Part shown: one piece after another, positions 29,112 through 39,390 of the stretch
Layout of the letters: the number at the start of each line of letters is the position of its first letter
How positions within the stretch are numbered: position 1 is the first letter of the stretch
Source of the DNA: an uncultured Gemmataceae bacterium
GTDB taxonomy: Bacteria > Planctomycetota > Planctomycetia > Gemmatales > Gemmataceae
NCBI GenBank assembly: GCA_937923405.1
Contig: CALDUY010000029.1
Location: 99,692 to 163,691 of the forward strand
Direction of reading: 5' to 3'
DNA length: 64,000 nt
Program-made: the position numbers and the translations under genes
The notes under the pieces: generated by a model
The model's database searches: none
The model's input: the letters and a program-made list of their open reading frames with translations, nothing else
What the model was told of the DNA's origin: nothing

Positions 29112-30158
29112 ATGCTGACCGCGATGCTGATTTCTGTCTGTCTGTCGCCTGCTGCCGAGGATCTGGACTGGAAAAAAGCAGAGTCGAAATATCTGCAAAA
29201 CATCCGTCAGATTACCTTCGATGATGTCTTCGCTCGCGCGGGAGAAGGCTACTTTTCGCCAGACGGCAAGACAATCATCTTCCAGGCCGAGGAGAAAGGC
29301 TCGGGCAATCCGTTCTATCAGATCTTCACGATGGATCTAGCGACGAAGAAGTTTCGCCGAGTCTCGCCGGGGGTCGGCAAAACCACCTGTGCTTACTTCA
29401 CGCCGGACGGCAAGCGCATCATTTTCGCCAGCACTCATCTGGACCCCGAGGCGAAGAAGCACTACGCGACCGAATTGCAACTCCGCGACGAGGAGCGCAA
29501 GAGCAAAACACGGCGACGCTACGTCTGGGACTTCGATGCTCATTATGACATCTTCGAGGCCAATCCCGACGGCAGCGATCTGAAACGCCTCACCACCGCG
29601 CCGGGCTACGATGCCGAGGGCAGTTTTTCGCCCGATGGCAAGCAGATCGTCTTCTGCTCCAATCGTTCCGGGGAGAAGAACCTGGAACTCTACATTATGG
29701 ATCGCGATGGAAGCAATGTGCGCAAGCTGACCAACGCGCCGGGGTGCTACAACGGCGGACCGTTCTTCTCGCCCGATGGCAAACGAGTCCTTTTCCGAGC
29801 CGATCGTCAGAAGAAAGACCACCTGCAACTGTACGTCATCGATGTGGACGGCAAAAACGAACGCCTACTAACCGACGATCTGAACTGGGTGCAGTGGTGC
29901 CCGTACTGGTATCCGGATAGCAAACACATCATCTACGCGGGAGCCGATCACAGTGTGCCGGGGCGACCGAACTATGATCTGTACTGGCTGAACGTGGACA
30001 CGGGCAAGAAGGTACGCTTGACCTTCGCTCCCGGTGCGGACGTGCTGCCAGTGTTTAGCCCCGATGGCAAACAACTGATGTGGACGTCGACCCGAGATGG
30101 CCGACAACCCGGAGCGCAATTGTATCTAGCTGAGTTCACGCCGCCCAGGGAAGAGTAG
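29112..30158 (+). CDS. TolB-like beta-propeller protein, secreted (348 aa)
   Basis: After a short signal sequence (MLTAMLISVCLSPAA) there are at least six WD40-like/TolB repeats, each containing a (F/Y)SPDGK(x)I(I/V)F core, which build a beta-propeller. I chose the ATG at 29112 because GAGGTGG precedes it and the signal sequence begins there; the open frame extends further upstream without likeness. No peptidase domain is attached, unlike in DPP-IV-type proteins. It probably binds a ligand or protein in the periplasm. Confidence 0.88.
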   Translation: MLTAMLISVCLSPAAEDLDWKKAESKYLQNIRQITFDDVFARAGEGYFSPDGKTIIFQAEEKGSGNPFYQIFTMDLATKKFRRVSPGVGKTTCAYFTPDGKRIIFASTHLDPEAKKHYATELQLRDEERKSKTRRRYVWDFDAHYDIFEANPDGSDLKRLTTAPGYDAEGSFSPDGKQIVFCSNRSGEKNLELYIMDRDGSNVRKLTNAPGCYNGGPFFSPDGKRVLFRADRQKKDHLQLYVIDVDGKNERLLTDDLNWVQWCPYWYPDSKHIIYAGADHSVPGRPNYDLYWLNVDTGKKVRLTFAPGADVLPVFSPDGKQLMWTSTRDGRQPGAQLYLAEFTPPREE

Positions 30159-30196
30159 ACGGCACATATCAACCCAGGAGAGAGGAGCCGGCGCGC

Positions 30197-30736
30197 TCAG
30201 AGGATCGGTTGAATGCCGCCGCCCTGCAAGCGCGACGACTCCCATTCTCGGCGAACCTGATTCAGTCCGTAGGCCACCATCTCGAACCCTTCACTCAGCC
30301 GACGTAGAACGCTGGCTTCCTCGGTGAATGGCTCTTCATCGAACTGGCTGGCGATGTAGTACGATCGCTTGCCTTGCTCGCAATAATCAATGAAACAGTC
30401 GCGCGAGAAAGCAGAGCGGAGCCGCTTCAGGGTCTCAGGATAGACCCCAGTCCAAAACAGGGTGAAATCGCCGATGTGACGGTGCACCTCGCGATGCGTG
30501 CGTCCCTCGGGAGGCATGGCCTCGGCTTCGAGTACCATACCCGCGACTTCCTCGACGGTTTTCCCCTCGGTGTCACGCAAACGAAAGATCGCATCCATCG
30601 CGATAAATCGGGATAATAACTCTGAGAGATAGTCGGTGAGTTTGGGGTCGGCGACGCCGAGAGTCGTCATGAAAGTATGCTCAGTCAGACCGGCGAACAG
30701 TCGTCGTAAGGGATGATCGGGTTTGGGAGACCACAT
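30197..30736 (-). CDS. Protein of unknown function (179 aa)
   Basis: A soluble, mostly helical protein with no membrane segment. It begins MWSPKPDHPLRRLFAGLTEH. GGAGAGG stands 9 bases before the ATG at 30736; a second ATG 18 bases upstream lacks a site of its own. It resembles small conserved planctomycete proteins of unknown role, by impression only. It is convergent with the TolB-like gene. Confidence 0.75.
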   Translation of the reverse strand: MWSPKPDHPLRRLFAGLTEHTFMTTLGVADPKLTDYLSELLSRFIAMDAIFRLRDTEGKTVEEVAGMVLEAEAMPPEGRTHREVHRHIGDFTLFWTGVYPETLKRLRSAFSRDCFIDYCEQGKRSYYIASQFDEEPFTEEASVLRRLSEGFEMVAYGLNQVRREWESSRLQGGGIQPIL

Positions 30737-30934
30737 AGCACATTGCCTCTCCATCGTTCAATCCACTGGGAGTGCCCTCCTTGGCAAGCCCATCTGATAT
30801 TGTACGAAAAGAATATACACTGTCAAACCCAACAAAATTTTCACAAAATTAACTTCCATCGCTAGGCTCACTTGCGTCATCTCCGCGCGACCGTTAGCAT
30901 CGACAACGTCTGGGGGGTGGAACCTTTTGAAGCC

Positions 30935-30995
30935 ACCGCCTCCTGACAGGAGCGGCTCAGACGAAAACCACCGTCCCCTGGCAGGAGCGGCTCAG
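30935..30995 (+). repeat. Two direct copies of a 26-bp unit
   Basis: Two 26-base units (30935-30960 and 30970-30995) start ACCG and share the end CAGGAGCGGCTCAG, with 22 of 26 bases equal and a 35-base period. They lie directly before the Shine-Dalgarno site of the oxidase gene. They could be operator sites or a short dispersed repeat. Confidence 0.5.
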
Positions 30996-31020
30996 CCAGA
31001 TTCGCGGAGTGGTGTTCCTT

Positions 31021-32181
31021 ATGACCAGCGCCGATGTACTCGTTCTCGGACTCGGTGGAATGGGCTGCGCGACAGCCTGGCGATTGGCTCAGCGTGGGCA
31101 ACGAGTGATCGGTCTGGAACAGTTCGCTCTGGGCCACCAACTCGGCAGTTCCCACGGTCATACGCGCATCATTCGCCAGGCCTACTACGAGCATCCTTGC
31201 TATGTTCCGTTGGTACGGCGGGCTTACGAGGGCTGGTATGAACTGGAGCAGCTACAGGGCGAACCGCTGCTGATCAGCTGCCCTTGCCTGACGCTGGGGC
31301 CGCCCACCAGTGAACTCGTTCAAGGAGTGCTGGCCTCGGCACGCGAGCATCATTTACCCATCGAGACGCTCACGTCGGACGAAGTGGGGAAGCGTTTTCC
31401 AGCATTCGCGCAACGGTCCGAAGTGGTAGGAGTGGTCGAGTCGACTGCGGGGTATCTGTATGTCGAACGCTGCGTGCAGGCTATGGCTGCTGCCGCGCGC
31501 CGACTCGGTGCGGAACTCCGAGACAACGAAGCGATCCTCAACTGGCGAGCCGAAGGCTCAACCCTGGTGGTCCGCACCACACGCGGCGAATACCAGGCAC
31601 CGCGACTAATCGTCACCGCCGGACCCTGGGCCCGGAGCCTGCTGGGCGAGTTGGCCGACCGCTTGCGCGTTATGCGGCAAGTAGCGCTGTGGCATGAAAC
31701 CTCGCGGCCCGAGTTGTTCCGTCGAGATCGTTTTCCCCTCTTCATTGCCGAGACCCCGGCGGGCTATTTCTACGGCATTCCCGCCGTCGACTTACGCGGC
31801 GTCAAAGTAGCTCGCCATTACGGAGCCGATGAGTTGCTCGATCCCCAACAGATCGAGCGTCAGATCAGCGAGGCCGATCATGCTCCGGTGCGACAATTTC
31901 TCAACGACTACCTTCCTGCGGCAGATGGTCGTTGTTCAGAAGCCTCGGTTTGCATCTATACGCTGACCCCGGATCGTCACTTCTTGATCGATCGCCATCC
32001 GACGATCGAGGGGGTGACGTTCGCCGCTGGATTCTCGGGCCACGGCTTCAAGTTTGCTCCCGTGGTGGGGGAAATTCTGGCCGATCTGGCCCTGACAGGG
32101 CGTTCAGATTGGCCAATCGAGCGGTTTCGACTACGCCAAGCGTGTTGGAGCGCATTGGGAACGCGGAATTGCTCTTCGTAG
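31021..32181 (+). CDS. FAD-dependent N-methyl amino acid oxidase, SolA/MSOX-like (386 aa)
   Basis: The N-terminal VLVLGLGGMGCATAWRLAQRG is a Rossmann FAD site. HQLGSSHGHTRIIRQAYYE is typical of monomeric sarcosine oxidase and N-methyl-L-tryptophan oxidase, and the late CIYTLTPDRHFLIDRHP carries the cysteine position to which FAD is covalently bound in that family. Such enzymes oxidatively demethylate N-methyl amino acids, releasing formaldehyde and hydrogen peroxide. GGAGTGG precedes the ATG at 31021. The substrate cannot be told from the sequence. Confidence 0.88.
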   Translation: MTSADVLVLGLGGMGCATAWRLAQRGQRVIGLEQFALGHQLGSSHGHTRIIRQAYYEHPCYVPLVRRAYEGWYELEQLQGEPLLISCPCLTLGPPTSELVQGVLASAREHHLPIETLTSDEVGKRFPAFAQRSEVVGVVESTAGYLYVERCVQAMAAAARRLGAELRDNEAILNWRAEGSTLVVRTTRGEYQAPRLIVTAGPWARSLLGELADRLRVMRQVALWHETSRPELFRRDRFPLFIAETPAGYFYGIPAVDLRGVKVARHYGADELLDPQQIERQISEADHAPVRQFLNDYLPAADGRCSEASVCIYTLTPDRHFLIDRHPTIEGVTFAAGFSGHGFKFAPVVGEILADLALTGRSDWPIERFRLRQACWSALGTRNCSS

Positions 32182-32309
32182 AAGTAAACCGGCAGAGGAA
32201 CGGCTGCCCATGATGTCCTTGAAACATTAGAATAATCGTGGCATACTGCGGAACAGATGTTCCACAAGCAATGAAATGAGTTTGGCGACAAAGGCGTTGG
32301 TGTTCTGAA

Positions 32310-34301
<1,992 letters not shown>

Positions 34302-34316
34302 AGCAGTAGGAGAGCG

Positions 34317-35246
34317 ATGCCTTCGCCAATCCGGATGGGAGTGATCGGCCTTAGCCGACGGTGGCTGCGCTATCGCCAGGCGCTGCTGGCGCTGCCGCGC
34401 GAGGTGCAGGTCGTCGCCGTCCATGATCCCGGTTTGGAACGAACCGCGCAGGAAGCACGCGATCTGGATTGCGAAGCCGTCGGTTCCGCACTGGAACTGA
34501 TTGAGCGCGACGACGTGCAAGCGCTGCTGGTTGCTGGTGGAACCTGGCACGGGTACTGGTCGGTGCAGCGTGCTGCCGAACGAGGCAAACCGGTGCTGTG
34601 TGCTGTCTCGCCGGTTGAGGACGAAGTCCATCTCGAAGAGTTGCCGACAACCGCCAACATCCACCTGGCGCTATGGCCGACGTTAGAGTTTGCCTGCGAA
34701 GTGCTGATGGAACGCCTCAGTCCGACGGTGGGGCGGCCGTTGTTCCTTCAGGCGACCTGGACGCGACAAGGCGATGGCGACCTGCTGAACGCCTCGGGAA
34801 CCCTGGCGTTGTTACACATTGTAGGTGAACTGTTCGGCTCAGCTCCGCGTCAAGTGTCGGCCTTGCCCTCACCGGCCACCGTCGATTGTGCCTGTTTGCT
34901 CCTTCAGTTTGATGAGCAACGACTGGCTCAGCTGACCTGCTGGAGCGGTCCGGCGGCGCGTTCCAGTCTGCGGGTGCAGGTCGAGGCGGAGGACGGTTCG
35001 GCAGCGCTGCAATTGCCCCGTTCCCTGGAATGGCACGATGGGGACGGTCGGCACACATTCGAGTTACCCGGTGGACTGGCCGAAGCCGTCTTCGTGGATC
35101 GCTTCCTTCAGGCCGTGCGCGAGGGAGAGGCTCCGACCTGTGGAGTGGCCGAGGCGATCGCTGCTCTGGGCTGGTTGCGCGCGGCCCGGCAGAGTAGGGA
35201 ATCCGGACACCCCGTCGTTTTGTCGAATTGGTCAGGACGATCTTGA
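34317..35246 (+). CDS. Gfo/Idh/MocA-like oxidoreductase (309 aa)
   Basis: The N-terminal RMGVIGLSRRWLRYRQAL is a Rossmann nucleotide site of the Gfo/Idh/MocA type, and the domain plan (NAD domain ~1-115, then alpha/beta C-terminal domain) fits. The usual EKP catalytic lysine motif at ~95 is replaced by LCAVSPVEDE, so normal dehydrogenase activity is doubtful. It starts 15 bp after the sigma-54 activator with AGGAG before the ATG, so it is probably in the same transcript. Confidence 0.75.
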   Translation: MPSPIRMGVIGLSRRWLRYRQALLALPREVQVVAVHDPGLERTAQEARDLDCEAVGSALELIERDDVQALLVAGGTWHGYWSVQRAAERGKPVLCAVSPVEDEVHLEELPTTANIHLALWPTLEFACEVLMERLSPTVGRPLFLQATWTRQGDGDLLNASGTLALLHIVGELFGSAPRQVSALPSPATVDCACLLLQFDEQRLAQLTCWSGPAARSSLRVQVEAEDGSAALQLPRSLEWHDGDGRHTFELPGGLAEAVFVDRFLQAVREGEAPTCGVAEAIAALGWLRAARQSRESGHPVVLSNWSGRS

Positions 35247-35307
35247 CCCTGCACTTCTTCCGGGCTTATAGGAAGTACGTTCTGGGTCCCTGTCCCGAGG
35301 GTCTCTC

Positions 35308-36078
35308 ATGAGCAGTGAATCCCCGCGCGGCAAGATCATCCCCATGCACATCGGTCGCCGACTCGTTGCCGAACTGATGCACCATGCTCGCAAGGTGCCG
35401 TCACTTCCCTTAGCGCGAACTTGCCACATTCCGCAGGTTGTCGCCGCCCGTGCCGAGGCTTCGCCAGTTCCGTCGTGGACCGCCATCTTCATGAAGGCCT
35501 ACGGGTTGGTCGGCCAACACATCCCGGAGTTACGCCGTGCTTGGATTCCTTTTCCCTATCCCCGCATCTACGAACATCCCATCAGCGAATGCGGCGTCTT
35601 GATGGAACGTGAGGTCCAGGGCGAACCGGTGGTACTCGGCGTCAAGATTCGCGGTCCCGAGTTGACCCCGCTGCCTCAGATCGATGCTCACCTCAAGGAC
35701 TTCCGCGAATCTCCTGTCGAGAAAGTGTCGGCGTTTCGTCAATTGTTGCGTCTGGCTCGCCTGCCCTGGCCGTTGCGTCGCTGGTTTCTCTGGCGGGTGC
35801 TGGCGCTGTGCGGCTATCGGCGGGCACGGCGCATGGGCACCTTTGTTCTGTCCAGTCTGGGCAACTATGGCGTCGAGCAGATGCACCCTCTGACGGCTCT
35901 GACGACCTACTTTACCTTCGGTCCCATCTCGCCGGACGGCCAGGTTACCCTTAAGGTGATCTACGATCATCGCGTGATGGATGGCCGCACCGTGGCGCGG
36001 GTGTTGGTCCGACTGGAAGAAGTTCTCAACGGCGCGATCCTGCACGAGTTGCGCGGCCTGGCGCGCCGGGCGGCGTAA
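35308..36078 (+). CDS. Stand-alone 2-oxoacid dehydrogenase acyltransferase-like protein (256 aa)
   Basis: The chain resembles the E2 catalytic domain alone, without lipoyl or subunit-binding domains. The C-terminal LKVIYDHRVMDGRTVARVL holds the His and Asp of the HxxxDG active site, and GTFVLSSLGNYGVEQMHPL is the preceding E2 motif. The acyl donor is unknown. It is one of four rightward genes (34317-37710) that may form a transcript. Confidence 0.82.
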   Translation: MSSESPRGKIIPMHIGRRLVAELMHHARKVPSLPLARTCHIPQVVAARAEASPVPSWTAIFMKAYGLVGQHIPELRRAWIPFPYPRIYEHPISECGVLMEREVQGEPVVLGVKIRGPELTPLPQIDAHLKDFRESPVEKVSAFRQLLRLARLPWPLRRWFLWRVLALCGYRRARRMGTFVLSSLGNYGVEQMHPLTALTTYFTFGPISPDGQVTLKVIYDHRVMDGRTVARVLVRLEEVLNGAILHELRGLARRAA

Positions 36079-36102
36079 CCGCCGATTCCGGAGTGCCTAC
36101 CG

Positions 36103-37710
36103 ATGCTGCTGGGATACGTCAGCGACGAACGCTATGTTGCTTTGCCCGACGTGCTGTTGGAGTTCGTCGATACTCAGGGGCGATCATGGGAGACGCGCTC
36201 CCGAGCTAGCGGCGCCGTCCGCCTGGAACTTCCGCCAGGCGACTATCAAGTCACGCTGTACAAACCGGGGTTCGGTGGCAAGCGCGTGCCGCTGTCCGTA
36301 CCCGTCTCGCCGCCGTATCAGTTTCGGTTATTGAGCGACTCACTCCTGGGCTATGCCTGGCCCAAGTGTGTCCGCGCCGGGGAGTCGTCTGAGTTTCGCG
36401 TCCATTCCATCGAGCAATACACGCTGTCGTTGTGGCGATATGGCTGGCACAAGGAGTGCGTCCGGCACCTAGGCTGGCACGACGAGCACGGGCCGCGCGC
36501 CACGGTGCAGCTCACGCCCGACGGCGACTACACGCAACGCGGCGTCGCCTGGAATCAGGTCGGCTACAACAGCAAGACTCATTCCCAATGGGTCGAGGCT
36601 CCGACTCGTTCCGGGCTGTACTACTTCCATGCTCGCACGCTGTCTGGCGATCGCGAGTTCGCTTTTCCTTGGGTGGTGGCACCGGCGAAACCGACGGCTC
36701 CGATCGCAGTGGTGGCCTGCGACATCACCTGGAACGCCTACAACAATTTCGGTGGTCGTAGCAACTACATCAACGCCGACGCTCTGCCGCCGGTACCCAT
36801 CGTCAATTCCCGCCAGGAGCTGAGCCGCTACACCCAGGCGGAGTTTCAGACTTGGGGCTATCCGTCCTATCTGCCGTTGTCCTTCGAGCGACCCGAGCCG
36901 CACAACCACGTCGCCTTGGCCGAGAAGATCACTGACCCCATCGAGGGCCGCATGGCCTGTGCCCTGGCTCCGGCAGAGTGGCGGTTGCTCGGCTGGCTGG
37001 AGCGCGAGGGGTTCTCCTACGACTACTACAGCGAAACACAACTAGCTCGCAGCGTGCTGGACCTGTCGGCCTATCAGGTGCTGATTCTCAGCGTGCATCC
37101 CGAATACTGGACCCGCGAGATGTACTATCGTGTCAAGCGTTGGGTCTTTGAGGAAGGTGGCAAGCTGCTCTACCTGGCTGGCAACGGTCTGAACTGCGAG
37201 GTCGAACTTCGCGATGATGACACGATGCTCGTCCACAACGGCCAGATCAGCAGTCTCTGGCCCGAAGGTATGTCCGGAGCCGAGAGTCGCTTTGCCCTGC
37301 GTGTCGAGAGCGAAGCCAACTTGCTGGGTGTCGTCTTCACACCGGCGGGAGCGATGACCGGGGCACCGTATCAGGTCATCGACGCCAGCCACTGGGTCTT
37401 CGCCGGCACCGGCCTGGAGAACGGCGATCGCTTCGGCATCAACAGTCTGCATCGGCGATGTCCTGGCGGCGCATCCGGCCATGAAACCGATAAAATCTCT
37501 CCTTCTTCACCGAAAAATGTTCATCTACTGGCTCGCGGCATGAACCCTGACCACGGCGGCGCGGAGATGGTGCTATTCGATACGCCCTCGGGCGGAGCCG
37601 TTTTCTCCGCCGGATCGATCACCTACCCGGTGTGCCTGCCGGTTGATGAGCCGTTGTCGCGGATCACGGCTAACGTGCTACGCCGTTTCCTGGATGGCCG
37701 AGGAGGGTAG
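36103..37710 (+). CDS. N,N-dimethylformamidase large-subunit-like protein (535 aa)
   Basis: The N-terminal ~90 residues form a carboxypeptidase-regulatory-like beta domain (PPGDYQVTLYKPGFGGK). Residues ~115-530 match the C-terminal domain of the N,N-dimethylformamidase beta subunit: ACDITWNAYNNFGGRSNY, YSETQL, LILSVHPEYWTREMYYRVK and KLLYLAGNGLNCEV. GGAG lies 9 bases before the ATG. The small subunit of known amidases is not nearby, so the activity is uncertain. It is most likely a hydrolase of unknown substrate. Confidence 0.8.
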   Translation: MLLGYVSDERYVALPDVLLEFVDTQGRSWETRSRASGAVRLELPPGDYQVTLYKPGFGGKRVPLSVPVSPPYQFRLLSDSLLGYAWPKCVRAGESSEFRVHSIEQYTLSLWRYGWHKECVRHLGWHDEHGPRATVQLTPDGDYTQRGVAWNQVGYNSKTHSQWVEAPTRSGLYYFHARTLSGDREFAFPWVVAPAKPTAPIAVVACDITWNAYNNFGGRSNYINADALPPVPIVNSRQELSRYTQAEFQTWGYPSYLPLSFERPEPHNHVALAEKITDPIEGRMACALAPAEWRLLGWLEREGFSYDYYSETQLARSVLDLSAYQVLILSVHPEYWTREMYYRVKRWVFEEGGKLLYLAGNGLNCEVELRDDDTMLVHNGQISSLWPEGMSGAESRFALRVESEANLLGVVFTPAGAMTGAPYQVIDASHWVFAGTGLENGDRFGINSLHRRCPGGASGHETDKISPSSPKNVHLLARGMNPDHGGAEMVLFDTPSGGAVFSAGSITYPVCLPVDEPLSRITANVLRRFLDGRGG

Positions 37711-37726
37711 CACACGAAGCTCTTCT

Positions 37727-37751
37727 GAGCGGAGAGCGTCAGCCCTCCGTG
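37727..37751 (+). repeat. 25-bp hairpin repeat, copy 5
   Basis: This copy starts GAGCGGAGAGCG and ends CCTCCGTG. It overlaps the 3' end of the minus-strand adaptor gene: the last codons and the TGA stop of that gene lie inside the repeat. Confidence 0.75.
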
Positions 37752-39010
37752 AGGCTCGGAGAGGCTAGCGTTGCGGTTCCATGCATGCCCGGTTTGACGC
37801 GCTCGCCGGGATTTTCCAAGTCGATCTCCACTCGCAGACCGTGCGGGGCCGCTTCGACCACTTGGCCGATCCGAGAAATCCGTCCGCGTAGCAGACAGCA
37901 AGGGTGGCCATCGAGTGCCACTGTCGCCATGTCTCCAATCCGGACAGAGGGAATGTCCGCCTCGGGGACGTGAGCCACGAATACCACCCTCTCCAGCCGG
38001 GCGATTGTCACCAGCGCCGGCGACGGCGCGACAGGGGAACCGTGAACGAAGTCCCCCCGCTCCACGGTTTGGGCCGTGACGATGCCGTCGAAAGGAGCGC
38101 GGAGGCGTGTGGCCTCGGCTCGCCGCCGCGCCTGCTCCAAATTCCGGACGGCCTCTCGGATTGCCGCGTCTCGCGCCGCCAACTCACCAGTGGCGTCCAC
38201 CCCCAGAGCCAATTCGGCCTCGGCAGCACGGAGTTTGGCCCGTGCCGATTCCCGAGCGGCTGTGGCGGCTTCAAGCCCGTGCCGGTGTTCATCAACTAGA
38301 TCAGCGGTGACGGCCTGCTGGCGGGCTAAGGCACTGACCCGTTGCAGCAACTTCTCGGCTCGTCGGTACTCTGTCTCGGCTTTTTGCAGATCAGCCGCGG
38401 CTTGCTGTTTATGCGCCTCGGCTTGGCGGTATCTCACCGCTAGGGTCTGGGCCAGTCGTTCCCTGCCCGCGCGAAGTTCGCGTAAGCGGGACTCCTTAGC
38501 AGCGATCTCCAGCCACAGTTCGGGAACCGCGATTTCTACGAGGACTTCTCCGCGCTTAACTGCCGAGCCAATGTCGATTCGCGGGGCCTGCTCCATCAGA
38601 ATCCGAGCCTGAGCCGCAAACCGCGCCACTTCGCCTAGGCCGTTTCCAGGAGTGAAGAAAGCCGCCTGAGCCGCAAGCCCCGCAGTCCATTGGGGAGTCG
38701 GCTGCCGGGCAACCCAGACGACAGTTCCCGTGACGGTGGCGTGCAGTCCGGCCTGGGCATGAGGCTTTATGACTCCCCTCAGCGTCAACTCACCAGCGGG
38801 CTTGTCGGGGACTGAATTCTCCGATACGCCCCCCTGCGATCTGCAAAAGTTTTGGTAAATCGCCAGCGTGGCCGCAGCCCCCACGACTACTCCAATCAAT
38901 GCCACAGCGAGATAGAGTAGCCGTTGTCTGCTCGAATGAGATGTCGCTTTCGATCCACGACTTTCAGCCCGAGACCGTGCGATGGCGAGGAAGCTATCGC
39001 TGTTTGGCAT
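37739..39010 (-). CDS. HlyD-family efflux/secretion adaptor (423 aa)
   Basis: One membrane helix (~30-52) is followed by a barrel-sandwich (LTLRGVIKPHAQAGLHATVT), a long alpha-helical coiled coil (~155-290, Ala/Glu/Arg-rich) and the second half (LRAPFDGIVTAQTVERGDFV, then EIDLENPGERVKPGMHGTATL). GAGG lies 9 bases before the ATG at 39010. The partner pump is not adjacent. The last residues and the stop codon come from a 25-bp repeat, so the natural C-terminus may have been replaced. An ECF-type promoter-like site sits upstream. Confidence 0.85.
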   Translation of the reverse strand: MPNSDSFLAIARSRAESRGSKATSHSSRQRLLYLAVALIGVVVGAAATLAIYQNFCRSQGGVSENSVPDKPAGELTLRGVIKPHAQAGLHATVTGTVVWVARQPTPQWTAGLAAQAAFFTPGNGLGEVARFAAQARILMEQAPRIDIGSAVKRGEVLVEIAVPELWLEIAAKESRLRELRAGRERLAQTLAVRYRQAEAHKQQAAADLQKAETEYRRAEKLLQRVSALARQQAVTADLVDEHRHGLEAATAARESARAKLRAAEAELALGVDATGELAARDAAIREAVRNLEQARRRAEATRLRAPFDGIVTAQTVERGDFVHGSPVAPSPALVTIARLERVVFVAHVPEADIPSVRIGDMATVALDGHPCCLLRGRISRIGQVVEAAPHGLRVEIDLENPGERVKPGMHGTATLASPSLTEG

Positions 39011-39118
39011 CGTGATGGTCCTCATGCAATTTTCCGACCTGTTGTTTGCAGCCGACGGCAAGTGTGCGCATTGCCTAGCCGACATGTCGTCGGTCGGACG
39101 ACGCGCTCTAAAGGAACT

Positions 39119-39144
39119 GATTCTCGGATAGACAAATGGTTACA
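39119..39144 (-). promoter_or_regulatory. ECF-type promoter-like site before the HlyD gene
   Basis: TGTAACCA, 13 bases, GAATC on the minus strand. It differs from the island consensus by one base in each block and lies 109 bases before the adaptor start, a distance like those of the stronger copies. Confidence 0.5.
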
Positions 39145-39168
39145 CGCGGTCTCTGAGGCAGATAGTCA

Positions 39169-39381
39169 TTATGCGGAGGTCTCGCTACCACGAGTCGAGC
39201 GAGTGGAACGCTTGCCCTCGACCGCGGACCGCACCGCTTCCGGATACCGCTGCTCCCAAGTGAGGATGCGATATTTGGGAGCCTCAAACCACGGTCGCAG
39301 GCGCGGAAAACAGATCCACACGAGCAAGAACCCGCCCATCAGCAAAGTGATGGCCAAGACAATCAGGTTGAAAACGACCAT
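39169..39381 (-). CDS. Small membrane protein, possibly CcoS-like (70 aa)
   Basis: One N-terminal membrane helix (VVFNLIVLAITLLMGGFLLVW) is followed by a charged tail containing WFEAPKYRIL, which recalls the FDDLxxPxxRIL segment of the cbb3 oxidase assembly factor CcoS. The gene starts 9 bp after the oxidase gene, with AAGGAA before the ATG. The resemblance is short, so CcoS is a suggestion; another small oxidase subunit such as CcoQ is possible. Confidence 0.55.
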   Translation of the reverse strand: MVVFNLIVLAITLLMGGFLLVWICFPRLRPWFEAPKYRILTWEQRYPEAVRSAVEGKRSTRSTRGSETSA

Positions 39382-39390
39382 GGCTTTTCC

